Shown: piece by piece, positions 54,601-63,285 of the stretch
Numbering within the stretch: position 1 is the stretch's first letter
Layout of the letters: each line of letters begins with the position of its first letter
Assembly: GCA_963971535.1 (NCBI GenBank)
Contig: OZ020601.1
Location: 16,276,140-16,340,139 of the forward strand
Reading direction: 5' to 3'
DNA: 64,000 nucleotides
From: Notolepis coatsorum
Lineage: Eukaryota; Chordata; Actinopteri; Aulopiformes; Paralepididae
The notes under the pieces: generated by a model
Seen by the model: the letters and a program-made list of their open reading frames with translations, nothing else
The model's database searches: none
What the model was told of the DNA's origin: nothing
Position numbers and translations under genes: made by a program

Positions 54601-57600
54601 GAGTGCTGAGGGTTGAGTGTTGATGGATGAGTGTTGATGGATGAGTATTGATGGATGAGTATAGTGGGCTTTATAATGTGTTGTTGATGGATGAGTATAG
54701 TGGGCTTTATAATGTGTTGTTGATGGATGAGTGTATTTGGGCTTTATAATGTGTTGTTGATGGATGAGTGCTGAGGGTTGAGTGTTGATGGATGAGTGTT
54801 GATGGATGAGTGTTGATGGATGAGTGCAGTGGGCTTGATAATGTGTTGTTGATGGATGAGTGTAGTGGGCTTTATAATGTGTTGTTGACGGATGAGTGTA
54901 GTGGGCTTTATAATGTGTTGTTGACGGATGAGTGTAGTGGGCTTTATAATGTGTTGTTGATGGATGAGTGTAGTGGGCTTTATAATGTGTTGTTGATGGA
55001 TGAGTATAGTGGGCTTTATAATATGTTGTTGACGGATGAGTTTGATGGATGAGTGTAGTGGGCTTTATAATGTGTTGTTGATGGATGAGTTTGATGGATG
55101 AGTGTAGTGGGCTTTATAATGTGTTGTTGATGGATGAGTTTGATGGATGAGTGTAGTGGGCTTTATAATGTGTTGTTGATGGATGAGTTTGATGGATGAG
55201 TATAGTGGGCTTTATAATGTGTTGTTGATGGTTGAGTGTTGATGGTTGAGTGTTGATGGATGAGTGTAGTGGGCTTTATAATGTGTTGTTGATAGTGAGC
55301 GTTGATGGTTGAGTGTTGATGGATGAGTATAGTGGGCTTTATAATGTGTTGTTGATGGATGAGTGTTGATGGATGAGTGTAGTGGGCTTTATAATGTGTT
55401 GTTGATGGATGAGTGTAGTGGGCTTTATAATGTGTTGTTGATGGATGAGTGTAGTGGGCTTTATAATGTGTTGTTGATGGATGAGTGTAGTGGGCTTTAT
55501 AATGTGTCGTTGATGGTTGAGTGTTGATGGATGAGTGTTGATGGATGAGAGTTGATGGATGAGTATAGTGGGCTTGATAATGCATTGTTGATGGATGATG
55601 ATGGTTGAGGGTTGATGGTTGAGTGTAGTTGGGATTTATAATGTGTTGTTGATGGATGAGTGTAGTGGGCTTTATAATGTGTTGTTGATGGATGAGTGTA
55701 GTGGGCTTTATAATGTGTTGTTGATGGATGAGTGTTGATGGATGAGAGTTGATGGATGAGTGTAGATGGATGAGTGTTGATGGATGAGAGTTGATGGATG
55801 AGTATAGTGGGCTTGATAATGCATTGTTGATGGATGATGATGGTTGAGGGTTGATGGGTGAGTGTAGTTGGGATTTATAATGTGTTGTTGATGGATGAGT
55901 GTAGTGGGCTTTATAATGTGTTGTTGATGGATGAGTGTAGTGGGCTTTATAATGTGTTGTTGATGGATGAGTGTAGTGGGCTTTATAATGTGTTGTTGAT
56001 GGATGAGTGTAGTGGGCTTTATAATGTGTTGTTGATGGATGAGCGTTGATGGATGAGTGTTTGATGGATGAGTGCAGTGAGCTTTATAATGTGTTGTTGA
56101 TGGATGAGTGTAGTGGGCTTTATAATGTGTTGTTGATGGATGAGTGCAGTGGGTTTTATAATGTGTTGTTGATGGATGAGTGTTGATGGATGAGCGTTGA
56201 TGGATGAGTGTTTGATGGATGAGTGCAGTGGGCTTTATAATGTATTGTTGATGGATGAGTGTTGATGGATGAGCGTTGATGGATGAGTGTTGTTTATACA
56301 CACAGGCTGCGCCTTTAGGCCCTTGGGTCCCATTTTGCCTGGCACTCCGGCGTCTCCTGGTTCTCCTTGGCCCCCCTGTTGGGCAGGATGAGCAGGGGTA
56401 AATAAAGTGACATCACAGGTAAAACACGGACAACACCGCTGAAACATAACACTGTAGAACCTGTATGGAACCTATAACGCTGAAACATAACACTGTAGAA
56501 CCTGTATGGAACCTATAACACTGAAACATAACGCTGTAGAACCTGTATGGAACCTATAACGCTGAAACATAACACTGTAGAACCTGTATGGAACCTATAA
56601 CGCTGAAACATAACGCTATAGAACCTGTATGGAACCTATAACGCTGAAACATAACGCTATAGAACCTGTATGGAACCTATAACGCTGAAACATAACGCTG
56701 TAGAACCTGTATGGAACCTATAACGCTGAAACATAACGCTGTAGAACCTGTATGGAACCTATAACACTGAAACATAACGCTATAGAACCTGTATGGAACC
56801 TATAACGCTGAAACATAACACTGTAGAACCTGTATGGAACCTATAACGCTGAAACATAACGCTGTAGAACCTGTATGGAACCTATAACGCTGAAACATAA
56901 CGCTATAGAACCTGTATGGAACCTATAACACTGAAACATAACGCTGTAGAACCTGTATGGAACCTATAACGCTGAAATATAATGCTGTAGAATCTGTATG
57001 AAACCTATAACGCTGAAATATAACGCTGTAGAACATGTATGGAACCCACAGTCTACAGGATTTGAAAGCAGCAGACAGGAATATGACACTAAATGTCCTG
57101 GCAGCCGCGTGCCACATACGACCTCTGATGACTTTACTCTTCTTGCTTTCGCCTTTGTTTTTAATGTCATTTGTGCTCTTCCGTCCTCATGAAACTGACA
57201 GTTACATGAACCCAACTCCCCACACACTGAGGGAAACCTCTGAAGCCATAGGGAGAGTCCTTTAACCCTTTCACTACCACACTACAGAAGGTTAACCTTT
57301 CACTACCACACTACAGACGGTTAACCGTCTGTAGTGTGGTAGTGAAAGGCTTAACCTTCTGTAGTGTGGTTGTGAAAGGGTTAACCCTTTGTCGTGTGGC
57401 AGTGAAAGGGTTAACCTTCTGTATTGTCGCAGTGAAAGGGTTAACCCTTTGTCGTGTGGCAGTGAAAGGGTTAATTTACAATAGAAGTGTGTGGTGAGTA
57501 CAATGTGTTCTGTATGATAGTATGTACAAACACTGTATATACCATACAGTGTTGTAGTACTCGAGTCCGGGTCCTGGACTGATTTTCAGGACTTGGGACT

Positions 57601-59972
57601 CGACTTGGATTTGAGCACTGATGACTCGGACTTGGACTCGAGCATTGACTGCATTCGGACTCGGAAGGTGCAGACTCGGACTCGGACTTGTTAATTGATA
57701 AATATAGTTGTATATATATATTTATATATTTATTTGTAATAGGCCCTAATCATTTGACATACGATATTGATGGCTAGTGCATTTGTTTGGCTATTGTGTC
57801 ACAAAGTAAATAAACTCCCTTTGAAATGGTGACCGCTGTGTCATTTATGTTTTAATGTAGATCTTTTTTATGAATGTCAGCTCTTTGACTGCCAGAGTGG
57901 AGTGGACTCAACCTTGATGACTTGGACTCGACTCGGACTCGACTCAGGCTCTTCTTTGGTGACTCAGACTTGGACTCGGACTCGAACACTGGGGACTCGA
58001 GACTCAACTCGGACTCAAGATTTAGTGACTCGACTACAACACTGATACCATATATATATATTTATTCTCACCGCATATATATCTGTCTGTATTTACCTGC
58101 GCATAGTCCTTTTACATATCTGTAGATACTATATATATATATCTGTACGTATCCTACTCTTACTAGTTAGGCGGCTGGCCAGTATGACTTACTACCATAG
58201 TGTCTTCATACCTGTATCACTGTACATATTATACTAGAACTCTGTACATACATCTGATTAGCACTACTCAGTAGTACTAATTTGTGGTACATTTTATATT
58301 GCTGTTGCACTTTACTGTTACATTTGCCAACATTTTAATCTAATCTAATCTAATCTAATTATGTACCTTTGTTCCTGTGGTCGATTAGAACTTTATTTAC
58401 ATATTTTAAGTGAGTTTCTTCTTGTATGTATTGTCATTTCCCTTTTGTCTTGGAGTGTTTGTTTGTTCCTTGTCTTCTACTGGTCATTCTTTATACTGTT
58501 TTGTTTTGCTTAAATAAAATAAAAAATCAGATCATAAAAAAAGTGTGTGTGAGCTGTCAGACCTATGAATCTGACAGCTCTAAACAACTAAAATACTGCT
58601 GTGCTGAAGCACTTTTTTCTTTTATTTATTTTATGTGTATCTGCCAATTTCATGATTGTTTCATGATCTATTTTATGTGTATCAGTGATAATCAAACTGC
58701 AAACAAAGAGGCCTTTTTTATGTCTGCACGTTACGCATTGCTCTTGATCTGCCAATTTTGTGCTGATTTTATGTCTGTGTCTTTTCTACTGCTGTGAAGC
58801 ACTTTGAGCTGCAATTATTGTATGAAAGGTGGTATACAAATAACATTTATTATTATCATAAAAGGGGGCGTGGGAATGGGAGTGGCCTATCACAGAAAGG
58901 TGGCAGCTATTGTGACGTCATGCTCGTGAGTCGTTGACTTACCCCAGCGCCCACTCTCCCTCTGCGTCCCGTCACGCCTCGGTCCCCTTTGCTGCCCTGA
59001 GAGACAAGACAGCGTCACTACTAACCACACATCAAAACAAGGACACTATAAAAGAAGGAAGGGTCGTCACGTCAGAATACCAACGTTCTATGCTCTGCTT
59101 GGTACCAGTTCTATTGAAGCCTGTATTAAAATTCTAAATATACCAGAGGAAATACAAATCAACCAATATAATATATCAAAAGTTAGTTAGTTAACAATGC
59201 AACACATTGCTGATGATTCTGAATAACCTGTTTAAATGAAAGGTCAGACGAAAACGGAAAGTTTCCACACTTGGCACCAATGTACGTTCACGTGCTACGC
59301 AGTGAAGCAATGACCCTTCCTTCTTTTATAGTTTCCTTGGATCAAAACAGGAAGTAAATGACACTATTGAAAATACAGTAGCATCTTTTTGTTCACTGTG
59401 TTCATTCGTTACGGTATTTCATGCTCTATGGCTACGCAATGGCAATGAACAAATGATTGATTGAATGAATGAACGAACGAACAAACAAACGAATGAATGA
59501 ATGAATGAATGAATTAATTAATGAATGAATGAATGGATGAATGAATGAATGAATGAATGTCGTTAACCCTGTGTACATTTCTTACGTTACATGTTCTCTC
59601 AGAATGCTATGACCAGTGGCCCTGGTGACGTCATTGTTGGAATGTTCAGTTAAAGGGTCATTCATGTTATTAATGAGCATGTTGTGACGATAAGACCTTT
59701 ACCTTCAAACCAAATTCTCCAGGGTTCCCTTCAAACCCAGGAACTCCAATAGAACCCTGAGAGGGGGGGGGGGGGGGGGAGAGAGAGAGAGAGAGAGAGA
59801 GAGGGAGAAATAGATGGCTTGTAAGAGGGCAATATGGATGAGTGGATATTGTCTGTACCATATTGCTCTTACGATATCAATGACAGACATATTAAATGTT
59901 CATCATCAAACTACCCACATCTTCTCCTGGCTCCCCGTCGCTGCCTGGCAGGCCGTCATGGCCGCTACCGCC
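39428..59972 (-). CDS. Type IX-like (FACIT) collagen alpha chain, 3' part of gene (12 exons)
   Basis: Twelve minus-strand exons join in phase to 345 codons plus stop: (Gly-X-Y)n of COL2, an NC2 segment with LCKGVV and KCAQGC, about 111 residues of COL1, and NC1 starting CEARDC and ending near KGPLSPKM. Five exons are 54, 45 or 36 bp, as in collagen genes. COL1 has two imperfections (DVGKGLPG and HPADPKNGMEG) at the places where type IX chains are interrupted, and NC1 has the CE...C...KGP pattern. Type IX binds collagen II fibrils in cartilage and vitreous. The NC2 Cys resembles alpha1/alpha3 more than alpha2, but the paralogue is unresolved. The 5' exons (N-terminal domains, COL3 and most of COL2) lie beyond the right edge. 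Confidence 0.85.
39870..40060 (+). mobile_element. LINE tail remnant
   Basis: Contains tatgcactcaagactgtagc ... aagtcactttggataaaatg and aaatgtaaatgtaaatgtaa; relative of 36505-36700. Confidence 0.65.
40289..40366 (-). CDS. Collagen exon, 78 bp (COL1)
   Basis: GQKGPKGARGDVGKGLPGHD then GHQGLI, phase 1-1. Donor G|gtttga is weak; acceptor cccaacag. The missing Y residue after GK is one of the type IX-like imperfections. Confidence 0.9.
   Translation of the reverse strand, partial: VKKDPKELGVMSVKACQDMMDTKAS
40396..40820. repeat. 31-bp minisatellite (collagen intron)
   Basis: About 13 units of catgtttaatcatccatatc + aaccacctta + c, with caaccac/caaacac and ttacc/tgacc variants. Confidence 0.95.
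40895..41324. mobile_element. piggyBac-like MITE, TTAA target
   Basis: Imperfect inverted ends (AGGAGAACTACGCCC / AGGGGAACACCACCC, then AATTTAAGAATTC / AAATTAAGAATTC) flanked by TTAA on both sides (40891-40894, 41325-41328). TTAA duplication is the piggyBac hallmark; the family is inferred from that only. Confidence 0.65.
41535..41893. repeat. About 54-bp minisatellite (collagen intron)
   Basis: Six or so units of ttctatagtaaaaccacagg + aatactatggttattcacta + tataaacatagctt. Confidence 0.93.
42038..42128 (-). CDS. Collagen exon, 91 bp (COL1)
   Basis: GKAGKAGAKGARGLQGDRGL then EGLKGPEGDR, phase 0 to 1. Acceptor gtctctcag, donor AGAG|gtaacg. Confidence 0.92.
42170..43562 (-). pseudogene. LINE family A with an internal 54-bp coding expansion
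   Basis: The minus strand encodes STGAPQGCVLSPLLYSLY and FADD (43454-43443), then NLTLNVKKTK. A nearby frame encodes CFKFLGTHI, RLYFLRTLKKK, seven copies of KAFYHCSIESILTYSITV, then WYANCTEYEMKSLQR and SPLPSGRRYRAFKAPP. The UTR runs to about 42170. Between the two frames there is a frameshift. The 18-residue unit is present once in normal family members. Confidence 0.9.
42748..43125. repeat. 54-bp in-frame tandem array inside a LINE
   Basis: Seven 54-bp units (gtgatggagtatgttaagat...) keep the LINE frame open. Confidence 0.96.
43707..44111 (+). mobile_element. SINE family 2, 16-bp TSD
   Basis: Flanked by direct repeats acattccagctaattt (43691-43706 and 44112-44127) and ending in an A-rich tail. 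Body phrase acagcgactcctacaggtcg recurs inverted at about 52215. The long duplication shows target-primed insertion. A 22-bp stub of SINE family 1 lies just upstream (43664). Confidence 0.82.
44130..45230. other. Collagen intron sequence outside exon 44515-44691; no other feature
   Basis: No repeat family or gene recognised apart from the NC2 exon. Confidence 0.5.
44515..44691 (-). CDS. Collagen exon, 177 bp (NC2 and start of COL1)
   Basis: GPGLTDEQVLQLCKGVV... with three Cys (LCKG, AKCAQGC), then IGPPGGRGPTGGAGKT. Acceptor cgtccag, donor ACT|gtgagt. Confidence 0.92.
45235..45520 (-). mobile_element. LINE 3' UTR remnant
   Basis: Reverse 3' end: gataagataagataaggtat + tcctttattgatccgcagg, typical of fish LINE 3' ends inserted antisense. 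Confidence 0.6.
45528..46980. mobile_element. Second copy of the TATATGTAAC element, with internal insertions
   Basis: Starts atatgtaacagagctgata and ends ccatctgttacatatata, sharing tttttgcgttgtgtt and aactcgcagtaccgctactc with 6518-8137. An inner segment bounded by acactttgagtgcca (45601) and tggcactcaaagtgt (near 46530) may be another element. A partial relative of the 62311 element lies at 46722-46920. Confidence 0.6.
46549..46719. repeat. Long hairpin: about 74-bp arms, about 23-bp loop
   Basis: gagagtgagtttaactcgca ... ccatcgtgactgca is followed by its reverse complement with only two mismatches. The left arm corresponds to single-copy sequence in the 6518-8137 relative, so the inverted copy is secondary. 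Confidence 0.92.
46982..47381. mobile_element. hAT-like element, 400 bp, TSD atatatac
   Basis: Termini TAGGGGTGTAACGGTACA and inverse with two mismatches; atatatac at 46974-46981 and 47382-47389. It landed in the terminus of the 45528 element. No coding capacity. Confidence 0.9.
47577..47714 (-). CDS. Collagen exon, 138 bp (COL2 end)
   Basis: RGTVGRAGGPGHVGPPGIPG ... GPKGAPGAT. The acceptor gcagag was chosen because it restores Gly-X-Y register with the previous exon (GQ|RGTV); the AG two bases earlier breaks frame. Donor ACT|gtgagt. Confidence 0.9.
47745..48270 (-). mobile_element. LINE 3' UTR remnant with (GAAT)n end
   Basis: gaatgaatgaatgaagttta + ttttttggtcttgtttacag, then A-rich UTR-like DNA. 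A run of about 21 G follows at 48338-48358. Confidence 0.55.
48360..49120. other. Collagen intron, no recognised feature
   Basis: Contains only a short atgtatgtatgt stretch near 48740. Confidence 0.5.
49123..49155 (-). CDS. Collagen exon, 33 bp
   Basis: GGFGDRGDKGQ, acceptor cttcacag, donor CAG|gtgttt. It ends after X of a triplet; the next exon supplies Y. Confidence 0.88.
49271..49315 (-). CDS. Collagen exon, 45 bp
   Basis: AAVGRQGIKGVKGTK, acceptor ctccacag, donor AAG|gtaact. The first triplet has Ala where Gly is expected. Confidence 0.82.
49479..50280. mobile_element. hAT-like element, 802 bp
   Basis: Termini CAGGGGTCAGCAACCTT and perfect inverse. Flanks caatacag (49471-49478) and caataaag (50281-50288) differ at one base, an aged 8-bp duplication. 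Inside is a short LINE/SINE-type tail (gagaagcgctatataaatta) with (ATT)n. Confidence 0.87.
50460..51925. repeat. 21-bp minisatellite, interrupted by a SINE
   Basis: Dozens of 21-bp units (atgatatcttccatgagttaa) with gag/aag/cat variants and 5-bp changes. Repeated WKISFNS-type frames are translations of it. Confidence 0.95.
50683..50945 (+). mobile_element. tRNA-derived SINE (family 1), inserted in the minisatellite
   Basis: Best copy of the family: head cgacagtggctcaggaggta, B box ggttcgattcccg, body gtgtccttgagcaagacact, tail gtaaagcgctttggataaaa + gtgctatataaatgcagcca. Confidence 0.93.
52236..53436 (+). pseudogene. LINE C C-terminal ORF (about 180 codons) and 3' tail
   Basis: Open from about 52240 to 52782: TLAGALIQGYYDYACTSWYQ, LLLDLTPRTHLTPAHFDN, YFPKVSEYHDHNTRGSSTNH and SMWNALPKAVKECESLP. 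The frame is cleaner than in the 13.5-16.7 kb copy. The 3' UTR has doubled tgtacagt / C-rich blocks and ends in (ATTC)n. Confidence 0.93.
53018..53092. repeat. C-rich tracts
   Basis: Three runs of 14-16 C separated by cactcctaccc in the LINE C 3' UTR. Strand-asymmetric and likely assembly-sensitive. Confidence 0.9.
53881..53916 (-). CDS. Collagen exon, 36 bp
   Basis: GSKGETGPDGEK, acceptor tttccag, donor AAG|gtatgt. Confidence 0.9.
53975..54262. repeat. 36-bp minisatellite (collagen intron)
   Basis: Eight units of catcttcatactctaatagt + taaaggcccaatcagt. Confidence 0.95.
54440..56290. repeat. Higher-order 36-bp + 14-bp minisatellite
   Basis: Main unit gtgtagtgggctttataatg + tgttgttgatggatga (36 bp), mixed with runs of the 14-bp sub-unit gtgttgatggatga. 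About 1.85 kb. The longer blocks (for example 55560-55660 and 55800-55890) are themselves repeated, a two-level structure. Confidence 0.95.
56304..56375 (-). CDS. Collagen exon, 72 bp, donor beside a minisatellite
   Basis: GGQGEPGDAGVPGKMGPKGL then KAQP. Acceptor gcccaacag is good; donor CCT|gtgtgt is weak and sits about 14 bp from a 1.85-kb tandem array. The last triplet lacks Gly. A one-base shift would read GPKGAA, so a small indel is possible. Confidence 0.75.
56425..57030. repeat. 41-bp minisatellite (collagen intron)
   Basis: About 14 units of ataacgctgaaacataacgc + tgtagaacctgtatggaacc + t, with g/a alternation in cgctg/cactg. Confidence 0.95.
57262..57475. repeat. Inverted array of the 30-bp dispersed unit
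   Basis: Units in one orientation to 57322, then in the opposite orientation, meeting at gacggttaaccgtc. The inner 54 bp (57296-57349) is a perfect palindrome; further out it is imperfect. Confidence 0.93.
57547..58044. mobile_element. hAT-like element, 498 bp, TSD ataccata
   Basis: CAGTGTTGTAGT and perfect inverse; ataccata at 57539-57546 and 58045-58052. The subterminal DNA is built of ggactcg/cgagtcc steps. No coding capacity. Confidence 0.93.
58195..58860 (+). mobile_element. LINE 3' UTR remnants
   Basis: 58195-58370 (attagcactactcagtagta ... tctaatctaatc) is a relative of 23590-23860. 58500-58860 ends gaagcactttgagctgcaat ... ggtggtatacaaataaca with (ATT)n, a relative of 34890. Confidence 0.65.
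58943..58996 (-). CDS. Collagen exon, 54 bp
   Basis: GSKGDRGVTGRRGRVGAG, acceptor gtctctcag, donor GGG|gtaagt. Confidence 0.92.
59036..59341. mobile_element. Small MITE with about 28-bp inverted ends
   Basis: ctataaaagaaggaagggtc (59046-59065) and its exact reverse complement (59312-59331); similarity extends a few bases outward (caagga.ac). A target duplication was not resolved. Confidence 0.7.
59462..59559. repeat. (GAAT)n microsatellite
   Basis: Mostly GAAT with early CGAA/CAAA variants. Confidence 0.95.
59703..59756 (-). CDS. Collagen exon, 54 bp
   Basis: GSIGVPGFEGNPGEFGLK, acceptor cctctcag, donor AAG|gtaaag. Directly upstream are (GA)n and a G run (59763-59803). Confidence 0.92.
59763..59803. 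repeat. G run and (GA)n beside a collagen exon
   Basis: About 17 G then about 12 GA, in the polypyrimidine tract (minus-strand reading) of the 59703-59756 exon acceptor. Confidence 0.95.
59919..59972 (-). CDS. Collagen exon, 54 bp (most 5' in window)
   Basis: GGSGHDGLPGSDGEPGED, acceptor ctcttacag, donor GAT|gtgggt. No further exon was found to its right. Confidence 0.92.
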
Positions 59973-59984
59973 CTGTAAGAGAGA

Positions 59985-60542
59985 GAGGGAGAGGGTGAGG
60001 TGTGGGGCGATGATGGAGAGGGGTGAGGGGTGAGGTGTGGGGCGATGAGGGAGAGGGAGAGGGGAGAGGTGTGGGGCGATGAGGGAGAGGGAGAGGGGTG
60101 AGGTGTGGGGCGATGAGGGAGAGGGAGAGGGGTGAGGTGTGGGGCGATGAGGGAGAGGGGTGAGGTGTGGGGCGATGAGGGAGAGGGGTGAGGTGTGGGG
60201 CGATGAGGGAGAGGGAGAGGGGTGAGGTGTGGGGCGATGAGGGAGAGGGGTGAGGTGTGGGGCGATGAGGGAGAGGGAGAGGGGTGGGGCGATGAGGGAG
60301 AGGGGTGAGGTGTGGGGCGATGAGGGAGAGGGGTGAGGTGTGGGGCGATGAGGGAGAGGGTGAGGTGTGGGGCGATGAGGGAGAGGGGTGAGGTGTGGGG
60401 CGATGAGGGAGAGGGGTGAGGTGTGGGGCGATGAGGGAGAGGGAGAGGGGTGGGGCGATGAGGGAGAGGGGTGAGGTGTGGGGCGATGAGGGAGAGGGGT
60501 GAGGTGTGGGGCAATGAGGGAGAGGGAGAGGGGTGAGGTGTA
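59985..60542. repeat. 28/34-bp minisatellite (collagen intron)
   Basis: About 17 units of ggtgaggtgtggggcgatga + gggagag, with or without an extra ggagag. Strong purine asymmetry. The Pro/His/Ser-rich minus-strand frames are artefacts. Confidence 0.95.
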
Positions 60543-60579
60543 GTCTATAGTGTGGTAGTGAAAGGTTAACCTTCTTATT

Positions 60580-62040
60580 GACAGTGATGGGATAGATGAT
60601 TATAGTGAAAAAGACAATTGATTGTATAATCAAACCTCTCTGTTATATTTGTAATCTTTCTTTTCAGACAGGTATTTTTCCAGACAGGATGAAGGTAGCA
60701 AAAGTTATCCCACTTTTCAAAGTAGGATATAAGCACAGCTTCACTAACTATAGACCAGTGTCATTGCTCTCACAGTTCTCGAAAGTGTATTTTCGCATAA
60801 GTTCGATGTTTTTGTGGAAAATAACAAACTGCTGAGCGAAAGCCAGTATGGCTTTAGGCAAAACAGGTCAACAGCGACTGCCTTAATGAATATTATTGAA
60901 GAAATAACAACAGCAACAGATCAAAAGAAATTAACAATAGGGGTGTTTATTGATTTAAAAAAGTAATTTGATACCTTTAGATTATAATATTTGTATTTCT
61001 AAATTATGTTCATATGGTATGAGAGGAATGGTTCTTGAATGGTTGAGTAGTTATCTCCACAATAGGCAACAATATGTACAGTTGGCAGATGTCAAATCTG
61101 AGCTCATGAAAATTGAATGTGGGGTACCGCAAGGTTCGGTTTTGGGGCCTAAACTCTTTCTTTTATATATTAATGATATTTGTGATGTTTCAAAACTATT
61201 ACAGTTTGTCTTGTTTGCTGACGATACCAATTTTTTTGCTCTGGAAATAATTTAAAGAAACTAGCTGAATATATTGTGTATGAAATGACAAAGCTAAAAA
61301 AAAAATTGATGTAAATAAGCTATCACTGAATCTGAAAAAAACAAAATTTATGATTTTTGGCAATCGAAAACTAGATGAAAATATAGTATTGTCCATAGAT
61401 GGAGTTGATATTGAGAGAGTTACTGAATTTTGTTTTCTTGGTGTAATTATGGATGATAAACTAACATGGAAATCTCACATAGCACATGTTAAAAAAAAGA
61501 TGTCCAAGAGTATTTTTGTTATGAATAAAGTAAAGGATGTGTTAGAGTATGAGGCAATGAGAACACTCTACTGTTCACTCATCTCACCTTATCTTAGTTA
61601 TTATGTTGAAGTATGGGGGAATACTTATGGGACTAATATAAAACCATTATATATACTACAGAAGAGGGCTGTAAGAATCACACATAAAATGAATTATCGA
61701 GAACACACAAACATATTATTTATTACTCTGGGACCTCCTTGAAAACGAGATGGTTGATCTCAAGGGGTTATTCCTAATAAAGAATATCAATATATTAAAT
61801 CTAGAATAATTAAACTTGAAGACATGGTTAAGTTTCAAACAGTGTTAATTATGTTTAGAGCAAGAAATAAGATACTGCCAGAAAAGTTACAAAATCTTTT
61901 TCATTTAGAAAGTGAGTTTAGTAGGAGGAAATTAAATTTTAAACATCAGTTTGCACGTACCACACTTAAACAGATGTATCCTTCAGTTATTGGTATAAAG
62001 TTGTGGAATTCTTTCCATAGCGAGCTTAAAAACCTCTTAA
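60580..62040 (+). pseudogene. LINE family B, reverse transcriptase with frameshifts
   Basis: Order: NLSFQTGIFPDRMKVAKVIP, FTNYRPVSLLSQFSKV, SQYGFRQNRSTATALMNI, GVFIDLKK, CGVPQGSVLGPKLFLLYIND, FADD (61214-61225), KLSLNLKKTKFMIFG, FCFLGVIMDDKLTWKSHI, VKFQTVLIMFRARN and IGIKLWNSFHSELK. At least three frame breaks and no endonuclease. The C-terminus is nearly the same as the 24546-24905 fragment. Confidence 0.92.
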
Positions 62041-62310
62041 CATGCAACGGCCCACATGTGGGCCCTCTTGAGGATGATTTTCCCACCGGCACTTTGGCGA
62101 CCCTAGCGGCTCGGGTGTGCATATTTTTTAATACAATATATATATACATATCTATTTGTTGCCTGTCGATAGCCATTTCAGGTGACAAAATCCGTTCAGC
62201 GGTTCTGGAGTTACATGCCGATATGTGAGGTGTACACCACTCCCGACTCTCGAGCCTCTACCTCCGTCAATCATTTGGAGATCTCGAAATTGATTGGACA
62301 GGGTTGTAAC

Positions 62311-63285
62311 CAGGGGTGCAGTCGTGCACACACGCGGTTACACGCCGTGTTATTAGATCACTGAGGCAGAACTAAGTACGCGCGATCGCGCACGGATGTG
62401 TACGCGCGTGTACGCGCAGTCGCGCACACAAAAATGCGCTGTATCCATTCGTTGTGACTAAGTACCCGGCCGGCGGCCACCGTTTTACATAACAAAAAGC
62501 GCAGGTAGACTAAGTGTCTGGGTGTTGGCTATCTGAATGCATCTCCCCCTTCATTCTGTGTGACACAGGCAGTGGAGGTGAATACTAATGTGGCTCGGAA
62601 TTCATGATGGGGTCTACCTGCTTATGATTGAATCAAGCGTCTGCCGTGCTGCGCGCCAGCTTTCCAATTGCTCTCGCGCGCGCACATTCACACAAATAGA
62701 GAGCAAGAAGAGCGTGTATGATAGAAAGATTGCACTTGCGTATATGCGCTTGTGTGTGTGTGTGTGTGTGTGTGTGCGTGCGTGTGTGTGTGTGTGTGTA
62801 TAACTGCGCGCGCGAGTGGGTGTGAGCGCACCACAAGGTTCATCACCAAACCTCCCTTGCTGTGCACTAGGAGTCATGCACACACAAACTTCAAGTAAAC
62901 ACAAGTTGTCTGATTATTTTAAGTTTGCTTTTGTGTTTGTGTGTAAAACAATTTCTTTAATTGAATTAACTTAAACTAAAAGTAAATACAAACTAAATTA
63001 ACAATGTAACTTACATTATTAATTTAGTTTGTATTTACTTTTCTAGTTTAAGTTGATTCAATTAAAGAAATTGTATACTATTACATTTAAAACATTGTTT
63101 GTTTTTCAACCATATCTGTTGACAATATAATTTCTTTATATATTGAAGGCTACATCCTGCTACCTTTTTCAGCTTCTCTATTTAAAAAAAAAAGAAAAAA
63201 AAAAATCTGTTCTGTGCGCATGCACGTACCCGCGAGCGCGTGCACGTGGCATGTTACCAGTTCCCATATTACGACTGCACCACTG
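62311..63285. mobile_element. hAT-like element, 975 bp, TSD gttgtaac
   Basis: CAGGGGTGCAGTCGT and inverse with one mismatch; gttgtaac at 62303-62310 and 63286-63293. The interior is rich in gcgcac steps, with (TG)n at 62750-62799 and a hairpin at 62950-63072. A partial relative lies at 46722-46920. No coding capacity. Confidence 0.93.
62950..63072. repeat. Hairpin inside the hAT element
   Basis: About 51-bp arms (aatttctttaattgaattaa ... acaaactaaatta) with few mismatches and a loop of about 19 bp. Confidence 0.9.

Noticed and set aside
54440-56301. HPSTTHYKAHYT-type repeat proteins
   Set aside because: Translations of the 36/14-bp minisatellite. The only coding DNA here is the collagen exon at 56304-56375.
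59906-60633. Pro/His/Ser-rich minus-strand frames of about 200 codons
   Set aside because: Minisatellite translation next to a genuine 54-bp collagen exon.
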